Source of the DNA: CBDIHP01 sp965279195
GTDB lineage: Bacteria > Planctomycetota > Planctomycetia > Isosphaerales > Isosphaeraceae
NCBI GenBank assembly: GCA_965279195.1
Contig: CBDIHP010000018.1
Coordinates: forward strand, 15,255-79,254
DNA length: 64,000 nt
Direction: 5' to 3'
This document shows positions 1-8,737 of this stretch, in pieces. The translations under genes were made by a program, and so were the position numbers. The notes beneath the pieces are model-generated. The model had not been told where the DNA came from. It worked only from the letters and a program-made list of their open reading frames with translations, and made no database searches. How positions within the stretch are numbered: position 1 is the stretch's first letter; each line of letters opens with the position of its first letter.

Positions 1-580
1 AGCAGTAGGCGAACTCGGCGGCGATCGGCAGCGGGAACTCGTCCGCGACCGCCTGGAGCGCCTGGGACATCGTCTGGCCCGCCCGGATGACGCGGGCCAT
101 GAGGTCGAAGGCGTCGGGGAGCTGGCCGCGGAGCTTCTCCAGCCGCGCGTTGCGCTTCTGGTTGACCACGATCATCGGGATGAGCCCGGCGATCAGGCCG
201 CCGATCCCCCCCTGGATCATGTCGCCCCGGACGAAGAACACGAGCGTGCCGAACGAGCCCCCGACGAGCATCATCGTGGTGAGCAGCTTGCTCGGGGTGA
301 TGTTCATCCCCGACTGCTCGATCATCATCTCGAAGCGTTTCTTGATGCTCGGCTTCGGCTCCTCGCTGGCCATCGCCTCCTGCGCGATCTGGTTCAGGTT
401 CCGGAACAGCGGCGACTTCTTGACCTGCTCGCGCTGCTGCTTCATGAACTCGAAGTCGACGCGCTGGCTGATCCTCGACCGGTCCTTGAGGAACAGGTCC
501 GAGACCACCGAGTAGATGGCGAGGATGGCCATGGTGGCGCCGAGCGCCGCCAGGATCGCGGTCATCAGTGCGGGATTCAT
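1..580 (-). CDS. tadB: Tad pilus inner-membrane platform protein TadB (3' part cut off by window edge)
   Basis: Type II/IV secretion F-family membrane protein that should form the inner-membrane platform on which the CpaF ATPase acts to assemble Flp pili. About 193 codons are visible. There is an N-terminal membrane segment (residues 1-24), a hydrophilic stretch, two membrane segments around residues 90-125, and then the start of the T2SF domain with 'LPDAFDLMARVIRAGQTM'. The ATG overlaps the cpaF stop as ATGA, so the two are translationally coupled. No stop is reached before the left edge. tadC would normally follow, but lies outside the window. Confidence 0.88.
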   Translation of the reverse strand, partial: MNPALMTAILAALGATMAILAIYSVVSDLFLKDRSRISQRVDFEFMKQQREQVKKSPLFRNLNQIAQEAMASEEPKPSIKKRFEMMIEQSGMNITPSKLLTTMMLVGGSFGTLVFFVRGDMIQGGIGGLIAGLIPMIVVNQKRNARLEKLRGQLPDAFDLMARVIRAGQTMSQALQAVADEFPLPIAAEFAYC

Positions 581-1932
581 AGACGGGCCCCCATCCCGGC
601 GCGTTGAGGAGAGAGGATCCGACGCTCGAACATCTCGATCGGGAGCCGGACCCCGGCCGATTCGAGCCGCTCGAGGGCCTGCGGGCGGATGCCCGTGGCG
701 TAGAAGTAGCCCTGGGCGACGCGCTCGTCGTCCACGCCGGTCTGCTTGAAGCCGAAGATGTCCTGCATGCAGACCACGTCGCCTTCCATGCCCGTGATCT
801 CGGAGATCTTGATCACCTTGCGGACGCCGCCCGAGAGGCGGGCCGCCTGCACAACGATCTGCACGGCCGACGAGATCTGGCGCCGGATGATCCAGATCGG
901 CAGGTCGAACCCCGCCATGCCGACCATCATCTCCATACGGGCGACGGCGTCGCGGGTGTCGTTGGCGTGGATGGTGGTCATCGAGCCGTCGTGGCCGGTG
1001 TTCATGGCCTGGAGCATGTCCAGGGTCTCGCCGCCGCGACACTCGCCGATGATGATCCGGTCGGGGCGCATACGCAGGGCGTTCTTGACCAGGTCGCGGG
1101 TCGAGATCGCGTTGGCGCCCTCGACGTTCGCCGGCCGGGTCTCCATCCGGACGACGTGCGGCTGCTGGAGCCGGAGTTCCGCCGCGTCCTCGATGGTCGC
1201 CACGCGCTCGTCGTCGTTGATCGAGCCCGAGAGGGCGTTGAGCAGGGTCGTCTTGCCGGAGCCGGTACCGCCGGAGACCACCAGGTTGCAGCGGGCCTTG
1301 ATGCACGCCTGGAGGAAGCTGGCCATCTCGTCGGTCAGGGCCTTCTTGTCGATCAGGTCCTTGAACTGCAGCGGCTTGTTGCCGAATCGCCGGATCGAGA
1401 CCAGCGAGCCGTCGAGGGCCAGCGGCGGGATGATCGCATTCACACGGGAGCCGTCCGGCAGGCGGGCGTCGACCATCGGGGTCGTCTCGTCCACGCGGCG
1501 GCCGACGCGGGAGACGATCCGCTGGATGATCTGGAGCAGGTGCTTCTCGTCGTTGAACGCGATGTTCTCGCGGCTGAGCCGGCCGCGTCGCTCGACGTAG
1601 ACCACCTTGGGCCCGTTGATCATGATGTCGGAGATCGTCGGGTCGCGCATCAGGCTCTCGAGCGGCCCGAGCCCGAAGGTCTCGTCGAGCACCTCGTTCA
1701 CGAGGCGCTCGCGCTCGGCCATGCTGAGGAGGTCGGAGCTCTGCCGGCACAGCTCCTCGGCGGCCCGCCGGACCTCGCGGCGGAGCTCGTCCTCGTTCAT
1801 CGAGCCGATCGCCGAGAGGTCCATCCCGGTGATCAACTGATGGTGGAGTTCTTTCTTATATTTGAGGAACCGTTCCTCCGACGACATCGGAGGGGTATTG
1901 AACGTCCCGGAGGCAAGCGGCAAGCGGCTCAT
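577..1932 (-). CDS. cpaF: Tad pilus assembly ATPase CpaF/TadA
   Basis: Hexameric secretion ATPase powering Flp pilus assembly at the cytoplasmic face of the inner membrane. It is 451 aa, typical of the family. Walker A GGTGSGKT is at about residues 221-228, the Asp box follows around 246-250 (ATIEDAAEL), Walker B RIIIGECRGGE is at 292-302 and the His box TTIHANDTRD at 319-328. I chose ATG 1932 because GAGAGGTGG lies just upstream; an in-frame extension to 2034 would run into the preceding gene. Its stop overlaps the tadB start. Confidence 0.93.
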   Translation of the reverse strand: MSRLPLASGTFNTPPMSSEERFLKYKKELHHQLITGMDLSAIGSMNEDELRREVRRAAEELCRQSSDLLSMAERERLVNEVLDETFGLGPLESLMRDPTISDIMINGPKVVYVERRGRLSRENIAFNDEKHLLQIIQRIVSRVGRRVDETTPMVDARLPDGSRVNAIIPPLALDGSLVSIRRFGNKPLQFKDLIDKKALTDEMASFLQACIKARCNLVVSGGTGSGKTTLLNALSGSINDDERVATIEDAAELRLQQPHVVRMETRPANVEGANAISTRDLVKNALRMRPDRIIIGECRGGETLDMLQAMNTGHDGSMTTIHANDTRDAVARMEMMVGMAGFDLPIWIIRRQISSAVQIVVQAARLSGGVRKVIKISEITGMEGDVVCMQDIFGFKQTGVDDERVAQGYFYATGIRPQALERLESAGVRLPIEMFERRILSPQRAGMGARL

Positions 1933-1991
1933 AGTCCACCTCTCGGCAAAATTCGCGGCTGGGTTCTCGCGCGATCCGGGCGGGCCGGTTC

Positions 1992-2711
1992 TCAGAAGAT
2001 GCCGGGGATCATGCGGTACGGCACCTCGCGGCAATACTGTTGATAGAGCTCGTCATGCCCCAGGAGCCGCTCCTCGGCCATCAGCCTCGGGATCTGGAAG
2101 CTGTAGCAGGCGACATAGACGAACACGTTCCACAACGACGGGTTGAGCGCCAGGATGCCCAGGTGGCTGACGAGGTAGCCGGCGTACATCGGGTGCCGGA
2201 CGAAGAGGTACGGGCCGGTCTCGCAGATCCCCCGGTTGGCCGGCACGCAGCCGAAGCGACGCCCCAGGCTGAACTTCGCGTGGATCTGGATCAACATCCC
2301 GGAGATCAGGAAGATGAGGCCGAGCGTCGAGACCAGGCTGGGGACCGCCTCGGTGGTCTCCGACGGCGTGATGATCAGCGGCAGGCAGGTCGCCACGCCC
2401 GAGATGATCCAGTCGGACGGCTTGCGGGAGATCTCCACCGCGCCCCGGCGGCAGAGCAGGAAGATCACCACCATGCCTTCGGAGAGCAGCAGCAGGAAGT
2501 TCGCGCTACGGCCGCTGGAGAGGTAGCCGATCACGATCCGGGCGACGAGCCAGCCATACAGGCCGAGGACGACGAGCCGCTCGGACCAGTCGAGGGCGCG
2601 GTCCGCGAGCCGGATGCTGGCCGGGGCCAATCCCGAGTCTCGGCCCGCCGTGGCCGGGAGGATCGGGTCCGCCTCGATCGAGGCCGAGTTGAGCGAGTCC
2701 GAGACGATCAT
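1992..2711 (-). CDS. ICMT/PEMT-like integral membrane methyltransferase inside the tad operon
   Basis: A 239-aa membrane protein with about five hydrophobic segments and the C-terminal signature of the isoprenylcysteine carboxyl methyltransferase / phospholipid methyltransferase fold: RHPMYAGYL (172-180), the conserved Glu pair EE (213-214), and YRMIPG near the end. Family members bind S-adenosylmethionine and methylate lipids, prenylcysteines or similar membrane substrates. It lies co-directionally between cpaE (28-bp gap) and cpaF (59-bp gap), with a TGGAG ribosome site. The substrate is unknown. A role in pilin or envelope lipid modification is only inferred from position. Confidence 0.75.
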   Translation of the reverse strand: MIVSDSLNSASIEADPILPATAGRDSGLAPASIRLADRALDWSERLVVLGLYGWLVARIVIGYLSSGRSANFLLLLSEGMVVIFLLCRRGAVEISRKPSDWIISGVATCLPLIITPSETTEAVPSLVSTLGLIFLISGMLIQIHAKFSLGRRFGCVPANRGICETGPYLFVRHPMYAGYLVSHLGILALNPSLWNVFVYVACYSFQIPRLMAEERLLGHDELYQQYCREVPYRMIPGIF

Positions 2712-2739
2712 CGTGCGACTCCAGCGTTGGTAGCGCGTT

Positions 2740-3855
2740 TCAGGAATGTTGCTTGTGTCGCCCGTTCACGTTCGTCGCGAGCTGGGTGACGCTCTTCGAG
2801 ACCCGGGCGGAGGGGCTCTCGATCACGACGGGGACGCCGTTGTTGTTGGCGCGGTTCACCGTCTTGCTGTCTTCCGGGACGTAGTGGAAGATCTTCATCC
2901 CGAGGGCCTCCTCGGCCTTCGCCGCGGGGACCTCCTTCGCCTGGCCGTAGCGGTTCACCACCAGCCGGACGCGGTCGCGGCTGATGTCGATCTGCTCGAG
3001 ATAGTCCAGGGTCCGGCGCGTGTTCCGGAGCGACGTGAAGTCGAGCCGGAAGACCATCATGATGATGTCCGCCATCTGCAGGACCTGGAGCTGCTCCTCG
3101 CGGAAGGAGTGGTCCATGTCGACCACGACGTAGGGGAACATCGTCCTGGCCATGCTGATGGCCTGGCGGATCCCCTCCTGGGTCACGGCCCCGATGTCGC
3201 TGTAGAGCCGGGGCGGGGCGAGCAGGTGGACACCGCAGTCGTGACGCACGAGCGTCCGCTCGAACATCGTCTTGTCGAGCCGGGAGATGTTCTGGCAGAG
3301 GTCGGAAAGCGTGTAGGTCGGCTTCAGGTCGAGCAGCGCGGCGAGGTCGCCGGTCTCGAGCTTGAGGTCGATCAGGCCGACGTTCTTGTGCTCCTTGGCC
3401 AGGGCGGTCGAGACGTTGACGGCCAGGGTGCTGGAGCCGCTGCCGCCGTTGGGCGACAGCACGGCGATCAGCCGGCCGGCCTCGACCTGGTTCGTGGCCT
3501 CGCTCGCCATGCGGACCATGGCGGCTTCCAGCTCGTTCTCCAGGTCGTTGACGTCCACGAAGTCGTCCGCGCCCTTGCGGAGGGTGCGCAGGACGAGCTT
3601 GGTGTCGGTGGTCGGACCGACGGCCAGGACGCGGGCCTGGGTCGAGCCGCGGGCCACGCTCACGGCGAAGAGCCCGCGCTCGATGTCCGGCGGCAGGATC
3701 ACCACGACGAGATCGGGGGGCTCCTGCACGAGTCGGGTCGCGGCCTGGTCGAGGGAGACCACGTGCGAGCTGGGGCAATCCTGACCGCCGAAGAGGAGAA
3801 CTTGCCTCACTCGATTGCTGATCGGTTCATGGTCACTTACGATGTAAGCTTGCAT
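2740..3855 (-). CDS. cpaE: CpaE/TadZ-like pilus localisation protein with degenerate Walker A
   Basis: 371 aa. The N-terminal receiver-like domain (about 1-115) lacks the acidic pocket and phospho-acceptor of true response regulators. A MinD/ParA-like domain follows (about 125-355). The P-loop reads SPNGGSGSST (134-143): both lysines of the deviant Walker A motif (KGGxGKT) are replaced, by Asn and Ser. The A' region keeps a CpaE-like LIDLKLETGD (161-170). TadZ/CpaE proteins are thought to localise the pilus machine to the pole. Loss of both lysines argues against normal ATP hydrolysis. GAGGG lies upstream of the ATG. Confidence 0.88.
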   Translation of the reverse strand: MQAYIVSDHEPISNRVRQVLLFGGQDCPSSHVVSLDQAATRLVQEPPDLVVVILPPDIERGLFAVSVARGSTQARVLAVGPTTDTKLVLRTLRKGADDFVDVNDLENELEAAMVRMASEATNQVEAGRLIAVLSPNGGSGSSTLAVNVSTALAKEHKNVGLIDLKLETGDLAALLDLKPTYTLSDLCQNISRLDKTMFERTLVRHDCGVHLLAPPRLYSDIGAVTQEGIRQAISMARTMFPYVVVDMDHSFREEQLQVLQMADIIMMVFRLDFTSLRNTRRTLDYLEQIDISRDRVRLVVNRYGQAKEVPAAKAEEALGMKIFHYVPEDSKTVNRANNNGVPVVIESPSARVSKSVTQLATNVNGRHKQHS

Positions 3856-3888
3856 GAGAATCCCTCGCTTGTTGCTGGCCGCCCTGGG

Positions 3889-4842
3889 TTACGGATTCGA
3901 TGCGGGCGGGGGTGTCTGCCCGAAGACCTGGATCTGACCTTCCTGCGTCCCCCGGATCGTGCGGATCACGATCGGCGGCGGGGGCGGCGGGGGCGGCGGC
4001 GGCAGGACCACCTCCGGCTTCTCGACCGGCGGGGCCGGCGGCGGCGTCGGCTCGGGGTCCTTCACGACCACCGGCTCCGGCTGCTCGCTGGGCTTCGGCC
4101 TGGGAAGTTCCTGCAGCCCGTAGATGTCGTTCAGGTTCGCCGGCCGGGTGATCGCCGGCAGGTCGTCCTCCAGGCTCCGCAGGGTGAGGTGGAGGCTCCC
4201 CTTGGTGGCGCCCAGGTCGAGCTTGGCCGCCTGGTCGGGGGTCACCAGCAGCGTGACCGTCCGCAGCGTCGCCCCGTCGATCTTGTTCGCCGCCGGGGCC
4301 TCGAGCACCTGGTCGACCGCGAGGATCTCGATGTTCTGCAGCAGCGTCGTGGTCGTCGCACCGCCGGTCACGTCGTCCGCGCCCGCCCCGACGATGTTCG
4401 AGATCGTCAGCAGGATGTCGACCCGGTTGCCCGGCAACACGAAGCCGGCCACGTTCGCCGCGGTGTTCTGGCTCTGGATCGTGTAGGCACGCATCCCCTT
4501 GGGGATCAGGGCCTGGAGGCCCCGGCCGGCGCCCTTGTCCGCGAGCTTGCCCTCGAGGATCGGCTCATCCTTCACGAGCTGGTTCACGACCGCGCGGCCG
4601 ATCGCGTCTTCCTTCGACTTCACCGTGCCCGGAGGGGCCAGGTCCTTGGGGAAGTCCCGGATCTTCAGGACTTCGGACGTCAGCAGCGCCCCGCGGGGGA
4701 TGTCCATGATCGCGACGACCACGGGCACCGTCTCGACCGTCGGGCCGCCGCCGCTGCGGTTGTTCATCATGTTCACGCCGACGGCGGCGGAGCCGCCGAA
4801 GACCAGCGCGAGCAGCACGATCAGGAGCGTGCGAGGACTCAC
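3889..4842 (-). CDS. cpaB: Flp pilus assembly protein CpaB/RcpC
   Basis: 317-aa periplasmic protein anchored by an N-terminal membrane segment (residues 3-24), followed by a SAF domain (about 40-110) and an RcpC-type domain (about 110-240). CpaB is normally thought to act with the outer-membrane secretin. The C-terminus holds a run of ten prolines in a Pro/Glu/Val-rich tail, probably a flexible wall-spanning region. The GTG start overlaps the cpaA stop as GTGA, with a GGAGGTG ribosome site inside the end of cpaA. The expected partner secretin (cpaC) is not next to it. Confidence 0.88.
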   Translation of the reverse strand: MSPRTLLIVLLALVFGGSAAVGVNMMNNRSGGGPTVETVPVVVAIMDIPRGALLTSEVLKIRDFPKDLAPPGTVKSKEDAIGRAVVNQLVKDEPILEGKLADKGAGRGLQALIPKGMRAYTIQSQNTAANVAGFVLPGNRVDILLTISNIVGAGADDVTGGATTTTLLQNIEILAVDQVLEAPAANKIDGATLRTVTLLVTPDQAAKLDLGATKGSLHLTLRSLEDDLPAITRPANLNDIYGLQELPRPKPSEQPEPVVVKDPEPTPPPAPPVEKPEVVLPPPPPPPPPPIVIRTIRGTQEGQIQVFGQTPPPASNP

Positions 4843-5567
4843 AGATCACCTCCGTTGGAAGGGAGACGGGGTTCGGCGGTCGCGGGGGCCGGCGCGGCCG
4901 ACCCGGCCGATCGCGCGTAATGCTCGGCGCCGTTGAGATTCGAGGCCGCGGGGCCGTAGCTGGTCGGGGCGAGCTGCTCCGGCCTGGACGCGTACGGCTG
5001 GACGTCCATCCGGCCGTTGTTGGTCCAGTTCCAGGCGAGCGTCGCAAAGATCCCCACGGCCATCATCGCGCCGAAGGGGATCAGCCGACGACGACGGTCG
5101 GCGCGGGAGACCTCCGACTCGATCCGGTCGTCCGGCCGCAGGTGCTTGCTCAGGGCGGTCACCCGGTGCCAGAGGATCATCAGATTCATCAGCGTCTCGC
5201 TGACCGTGCCGTAGTACAGCATCAGTCCGACCGCGTAGACGCCGGCCGCCAGGGCGCTGGCGGTGAAGACGTAGTAGGTGTAGGGCATCCCGAGCCAGGC
5301 GCCGACGGCGGCCATCAGCTTGACGTCGCCCGCGCCCACGCCCCCCATCACGTAGAACGCGACGAGGATGCCGAAGCCGAAGAGCACGCCGAGCAGGCTG
5401 GCCGTCAGGCCCGCCACGCCGCCGTGCACGCTGTGGTAGATCAGTCCCGACACCAGCAGCGGCATCGTCAGGATGTTATAGACTTTGAACTTCCAGACAT
5501 CGGTGATCGCCGCGATCACGCTCGCCAGGACCACCACCACGATCGGGATCAAGGAGGACTGAGCCAC
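4839..5567 (-). CDS. cpaA: Prepilin peptidase CpaA/TadV (A24) with C-terminal extension
   Basis: Membrane aspartyl peptidase that should cleave the Flp prepilins at Gly|Ala. Both catalytic aspartates are visible: one in AITDVWKFKVYN near the N-terminus, the other in the GxGD motif of GGVGAGDVKLMAAVG. The GTG start at 5567 is chosen because AAGGAGAC lies just upstream and the protein then begins at the first membrane helix; an upstream in-frame extension has no similarity to the family. At 242 aa it is longer than typical TadV: about 90 residues follow the core, with an extra membrane segment and a Pro/Ala-rich tail. Confidence 0.87.
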   Translation of the reverse strand: MAQSSLIPIVVVVLASVIAAITDVWKFKVYNILTMPLLVSGLIYHSVHGGVAGLTASLLGVLFGFGILVAFYVMGGVGAGDVKLMAAVGAWLGMPYTYYVFTASALAAGVYAVGLMLYYGTVSETLMNLMILWHRVTALSKHLRPDDRIESEVSRADRRRRLIPFGAMMAVGIFATLAWNWTNNGRMDVQPYASRPEQLAPTSYGPAASNLNGAEHYARSAGSAAPAPATAEPRLPSNGGDL

Positions 5568-5695
5568 TTCCGGGTCTCCTTCTGCACGGCCGCTGGCAAG
5601 ACAATCGATCGCTACGAGGTCGCGCGACGTCGCGGAACCTCGCGGGCCTCGATGCGTCGGAACCGCCGACGCCCTCCGGGCCATCCGCACCTGGG

Positions 5696-5875
5696 TCAGC
5701 GGACGGCGCGCCGAGGCCCCGTCAGCAGCATCATCACGCTCTGCCCGACACACACGGCAAGCACCAATCCGAACGCGAGGCTCTGATCGGTCGCCGCCCG
5801 CGAGGGCTCACCGCCGGCGATGGCGACCAGGGCCAGGGCCACCGTGGCCATCGACAACGTCATCATCTGACTCAT
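5696..5875 (-). CDS. 59-aa membrane protein upstream of cpaA
   Basis: Small open frame with GGGGTGG placed just before its ATG. The product has two hydrophobic stretches, MATVALALVAIAGG and LAFGLVLAVCVGQSVMMLL, joined by a short polar loop, with a basic C-terminus (RRAVR). It lies between the flp terminator and cpaA in the same direction, so it probably starts the tad assembly transcript. I do not recognise a family. It could be a pilus accessory peptide. The evidence is ribosome site, membrane profile and synteny only. Confidence 0.5.
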   Translation of the reverse strand: MSQMMTLSMATVALALVAIAGGEPSRAATDQSLAFGLVLAVCVGQSVMMLLTGPRRAVR

Positions 5876-6454
5876 GATCCACCCCAGAAGTGCGAGGCAC
5901 GCGCCCCCGTGACACCCCTGTGGCCGGGCAGCGGGGCCCGGCCGACAGACTAAAAACGATCCCCCGCACCTGCTGCCTAGGCGACGGGGGACTGTGTTTC
6001 AACCGATGGGACTGGCTCCCTCCCGCATCCGCGCCCGTCGCGATTCGGTCCAGGACCAGAGGCCCCGGCGGTCGCCGCGCGGTCCGTTTCGGGACGGGGT
6101 TCGCCAGAATGGGCGGCGACTTCGCCGCCGACCCGCATCGCGGGCCAGAGACCCGGCCGATCGACCAACAGCCCTCGAATGCGATTCCGACTCGATGCTG
6201 ATGCCCCTGGCCGGGCGTCGTGACGACGCCGATGCTCACGCTGCGATCGGGGCGACCGTCGGGCCGATGCCGGCCGACGAGGCGCCCGCTCACCACGCGG
6301 GCCGACTCCCGGCGATGACGCCCGCGTCGGGGAAGGGCGGTGATCCCGGCCCGAGGACCGGCCCCGGGACCACTTGGCCCATGCTCCGCGAGAGACGTCG
6401 GCGCCGCTCCCCAATCGATTCGAGAAGCGGCCCCTACCAGGTCAGGCCCAGCGA
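5876..6454. other. Intergenic region between flp and the tad assembly genes
   Basis: About 580 bases without a supportable gene. It holds the flp terminator near 5952-5991, and presumably the promoter of the downstream assembly operon, although I see no convincing -35/-10 pair. Open frames on both strands here are Arg/Pro-rich composition artefacts without ribosome sites. Confidence 0.5.
5952..5991 (-). terminator. Rho-independent terminator after flp
   Basis: On the minus strand a stem of TCCCCCG with CGGGGGA, plus partly paired inner arms, is followed closely by TTTTT. It lies some 460 bases downstream of the flp stop and just before the small membrane gene, which would separate pilin transcription from the assembly genes. 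Confidence 0.6.
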
Positions 6455-6628
6455 TCAACCAACGGCGGTGGCGACGCTGTTGAACTTGGTGTTGATGTTC
6501 TGGCCGAGGGTGGTGACGACGCCGATGCAGAGGGCGGCGATCAGGGCGACCATGAGGCCGTACTCGACCATGGTGGCGCCGTCTTCTTCGACCAGGAACG
6601 ACTTGGCGGCGGTGTAGAACTTGGCCAT
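6455..6628 (-). CDS. flp: Flp/Fap-type major pilin, copy 1
   Basis: 57-aa class IVb prepilin. A short basic leader ends in EEDG, cleavage is predicted at G|A, and the mature part begins ATMVEYGLMVALIAALC with the conserved Glu at +5 and Tyr at +6. CpaA should process it and the Tad machine should polymerise it. GGAGAG lies upstream of the ATG. The protein differs from the 45197 copy by one residue (Ile for Val), although the genes are 38.6 kb apart. Codon choice is almost the same in all copies. Confidence 0.93.
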   Translation of the reverse strand: MAKFYTAAKSFLVEEDGATMVEYGLMVALIAALCIGVVTTLGQNINTKFNSVATAVG

Positions 6629-7628
6629 GGAACTCTCTCCTGTGGTAAGAACCCGGAAGCGAACCTCAGAATCGGAGTCGGAAGGGTCTCGGTGCTGCTC
6701 AACCCGTCTTCATCCGTCCTGTGATCCCCCACAAAAGCAGGCTCCATGCCACCACGCCGATCCGCGGCCGAAATCACGCCGCCGCCCACGACATTGCCCC
6801 CATCATCCCTGCCAAACCCCTTACGATTTCACCATTTGGATCGAATGATGTTTTTTCCGCACTGATGCCACGTCCCCGCGGCGGAGGGGGATCCGCCCGA
6901 CGATCCCGCCCCCGCCTGTCAGGCGGCCTTGACAGAGCTTGTAAACCACCATTGGACGCGCCACAGCTCGTTGACAACCGCCCGGAGCAGCCCCGCTGCG
7001 GCGCAGTCCCGGGGCGGGCCTCGATGGCGCCTCGGCGATCCGCCTCCCCCTCCCGGACGACTACCCCCACCGCCCTCGTCCGGGACCCCCGGCCGGCCCC
7101 CGGATGCCCATTCGGCCCCGATCGCGTTACCTGCGTGCATCGTCGCCCGCTGGCGCGCCGGCCGGCGGCCGGTCGCGCTCGCATTGATGTCGCGCCGCAT
7201 CGTCATCCTGCGGGATTCCGACCTCCCGGGTCACGCCCGGACCTCGTCCCTCGTCATCACCCCGGGCGGGCCTCGCTCGGCATCGGGGGAGGCGGAGCCG
7301 GAGCACCCGGGCTCCAATGCGCGAATCGTGCTGTCAAGCAATCGAGACTTTGGCCCCGACCGTCACGGCCATCTGTAAAGGCCAACTGACAAAACCGATC
7401 TCCCTCGCAAGTCGTCACAGGCACCCGTTCGCACGCCGACTGGCCCGACGAAACTTCTCGGAACCTGTTATTTTTAAAGCACTTGCGCAAACCTCCTCGC
7501 ACGCGAACGCGCGGGCGTCCTGTATTCCGTCCGGCCTCCGCACCGAACGGCATGCCCGATGCGTGTGGGGATCCCCCGATTGCGGTCGATCCACGGTGGA
7601 TCGAAGCCTTGCCGCGAGGGCCACTGCG
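6629..7628. other. 1-kb divergent intergenic region between flp and the chemosensory operon
   Basis: No gene can be supported on either strand; the open frames present are Pro/Arg/Gly-rich artefacts. The part next to flp has an AT-rich patch (about 6825-6855). The part next to the chemosensory genes has another, around 7465-7480 (GTTATTTTTAAAG). Both are plausible promoter regions, but I could not match a confident -35/-10 or sigma-54 element. Confidence 0.45.
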
Positions 7629-8033
7629 ATGAACATCCCGACCGATGGACTCGACGGCCTGTCCCTGGCGATCGACGGCCTCCGCACCGAAGTCGACCGC
7701 TGGATCAACGAGCAGAAGGGCCGACTGCGCGTCCTCGAAGAGGGCGGCGAGGGGATCTTCGACGACGCCTCGTATGACGAGCCGGTCCCGGTCTTCACGC
7801 CGCCCCCGCTGAGGGTCATCCCGGCGGCGAGGGCATCCGCGATCCCGCCCCCCGGGCCCGCCTCGACGAAGCGCCCGGGCCAGGAGGACAGCTCGATCGC
7901 CGCCGCCCGCCCGACGATCGACCCGACGTCGTCCCGCGAGCGGCTCGACGCCCTGGCACGCCACCTCAACGATCGCCTGAGGCGCAACAAGGACCAATCG
8001 TCGGATCGGATCACCCCGCCGTCCGTCCCCTGA
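7629..8033 (+). CDS. Short hypothetical protein leading the chemosensory operon
   Basis: 134 aa and hydrophilic, with a helical N-terminus (residues 5-40, including LDGLSLAIDGLRTEVDRWI) and a Pro-rich centre. A basic helix lies at the C-terminus (RERLDALARHLNDRLRRN). No family recognised. The ATG follows GAGGG. It is the first gene of a co-directional set with cheW, an MCP, cheA and a response regulator, so a structural or adaptor role in the array is plausible. That is inference from position. Confidence 0.6.
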   Translation: MNIPTDGLDGLSLAIDGLRTEVDRWINEQKGRLRVLEEGGEGIFDDASYDEPVPVFTPPPLRVIPAARASAIPPPGPASTKRPGQEDSSIAAARPTIDPTSSRERLDALARHLNDRLRRNKDQSSDRITPPSVP

Positions 8034-8108
8034 GCCGTCCGAAAGCCCCGCATGCATGGGCGCCCCGCAACGACCGCGGCCCCGATCCGTCATCAAACGA
8101 GTCTCACC

Positions 8109-8621
8109 ATGACCCAACCAGAGCCCGGCGTCCGCCCCACGGCTTGGTGCCTCTTCGAGAGCGCCTCGCGACTCTGGGCGATCCCCCTGGAGAACGTGGC
8201 CGAGATCATCGCGGTGGATCGGCTCGTCCGGATGCCGCTCTGCCCGCCCGACCTCCTGGGCCTCTGCACCCTGCGCCGCGAGGCGATCCCGGTCTTCTGG
8301 CCGGTCCACGACGGTTCCTCGGCGGGCGTCCTGTCGCCGTCGCACGTCGTCCTGATCCTCCGCGTCGCCCAAGGGCTCTGGGGCATCCCCGTCCTCCGGG
8401 AAGGGACCGTCGTGCACGAGGACGACCAGCCGCTCGGGCCTGCGAACGCCACAGGCCCCGAGGGTTCCGAGGCGGACGGCGACGCGATCGTCCGGGGCAA
8501 GCTGACGTACCGGATCCTCGACCCCGAGGCCGCCTGGCACGAGGCCCGTCGCTCGATCGAGCGATGGTACGGCCGGGGGGTCTCGCGGCCCTCCCCGACC
8601 TTGCTGCCGGAGGCCGGCTGA
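8109..8621 (+). CDS. cheW: CheW-like scaffold protein
   Basis: 170 aa with a CheW fold over about residues 12-140: WCLFESASRLWAIPLENVAEII matches the start of CheW domains, and later segments (LLGLCTLRREAIPVF) match the conserved 'G..nlRG..ipv' region, with Thr-Leu-Arg-Arg in place of the usual NLRG. CheW couples receptors to CheA at the cytoplasmic side of the membrane. The C-terminal 30 residues are an extension. It lies between a short orphan gene and the MCP gene. Confidence 0.8.
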   Translation: MTQPEPGVRPTAWCLFESASRLWAIPLENVAEIIAVDRLVRMPLCPPDLLGLCTLRREAIPVFWPVHDGSSAGVLSPSHVVLILRVAQGLWGIPVLREGTVVHEDDQPLGPANATGPEGSEADGDAIVRGKLTYRILDPEAAWHEARRSIERWYGRGVSRPSPTLLPEAG

Positions 8622-8737
8622 CGATCGGGCGGAATCCCGGGCCGATCCGTGAGGCCGGGCCCATCCGCCGACAACCGTTGCCGACTCCCCTCGTCCCACC
8701 GGCCGGGCGTTCCTCATCCTGAAGCCGAGGTCTCGAA

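Noticed and set aside
5808..6458. 216-codon minus-strand frame between flp and cpaA
   Set aside because: It is Arg/Pro-rich, has no ribosome site, overlaps the flp terminator, and conflicts with the better-supported 59-aa frame.
6929..7378. 149-codon plus-strand frame with a polyproline run in the 1-kb intergenic region
   Set aside because: There is no ribosome site or family signal, and the composition fits untranslated GC-rich DNA.
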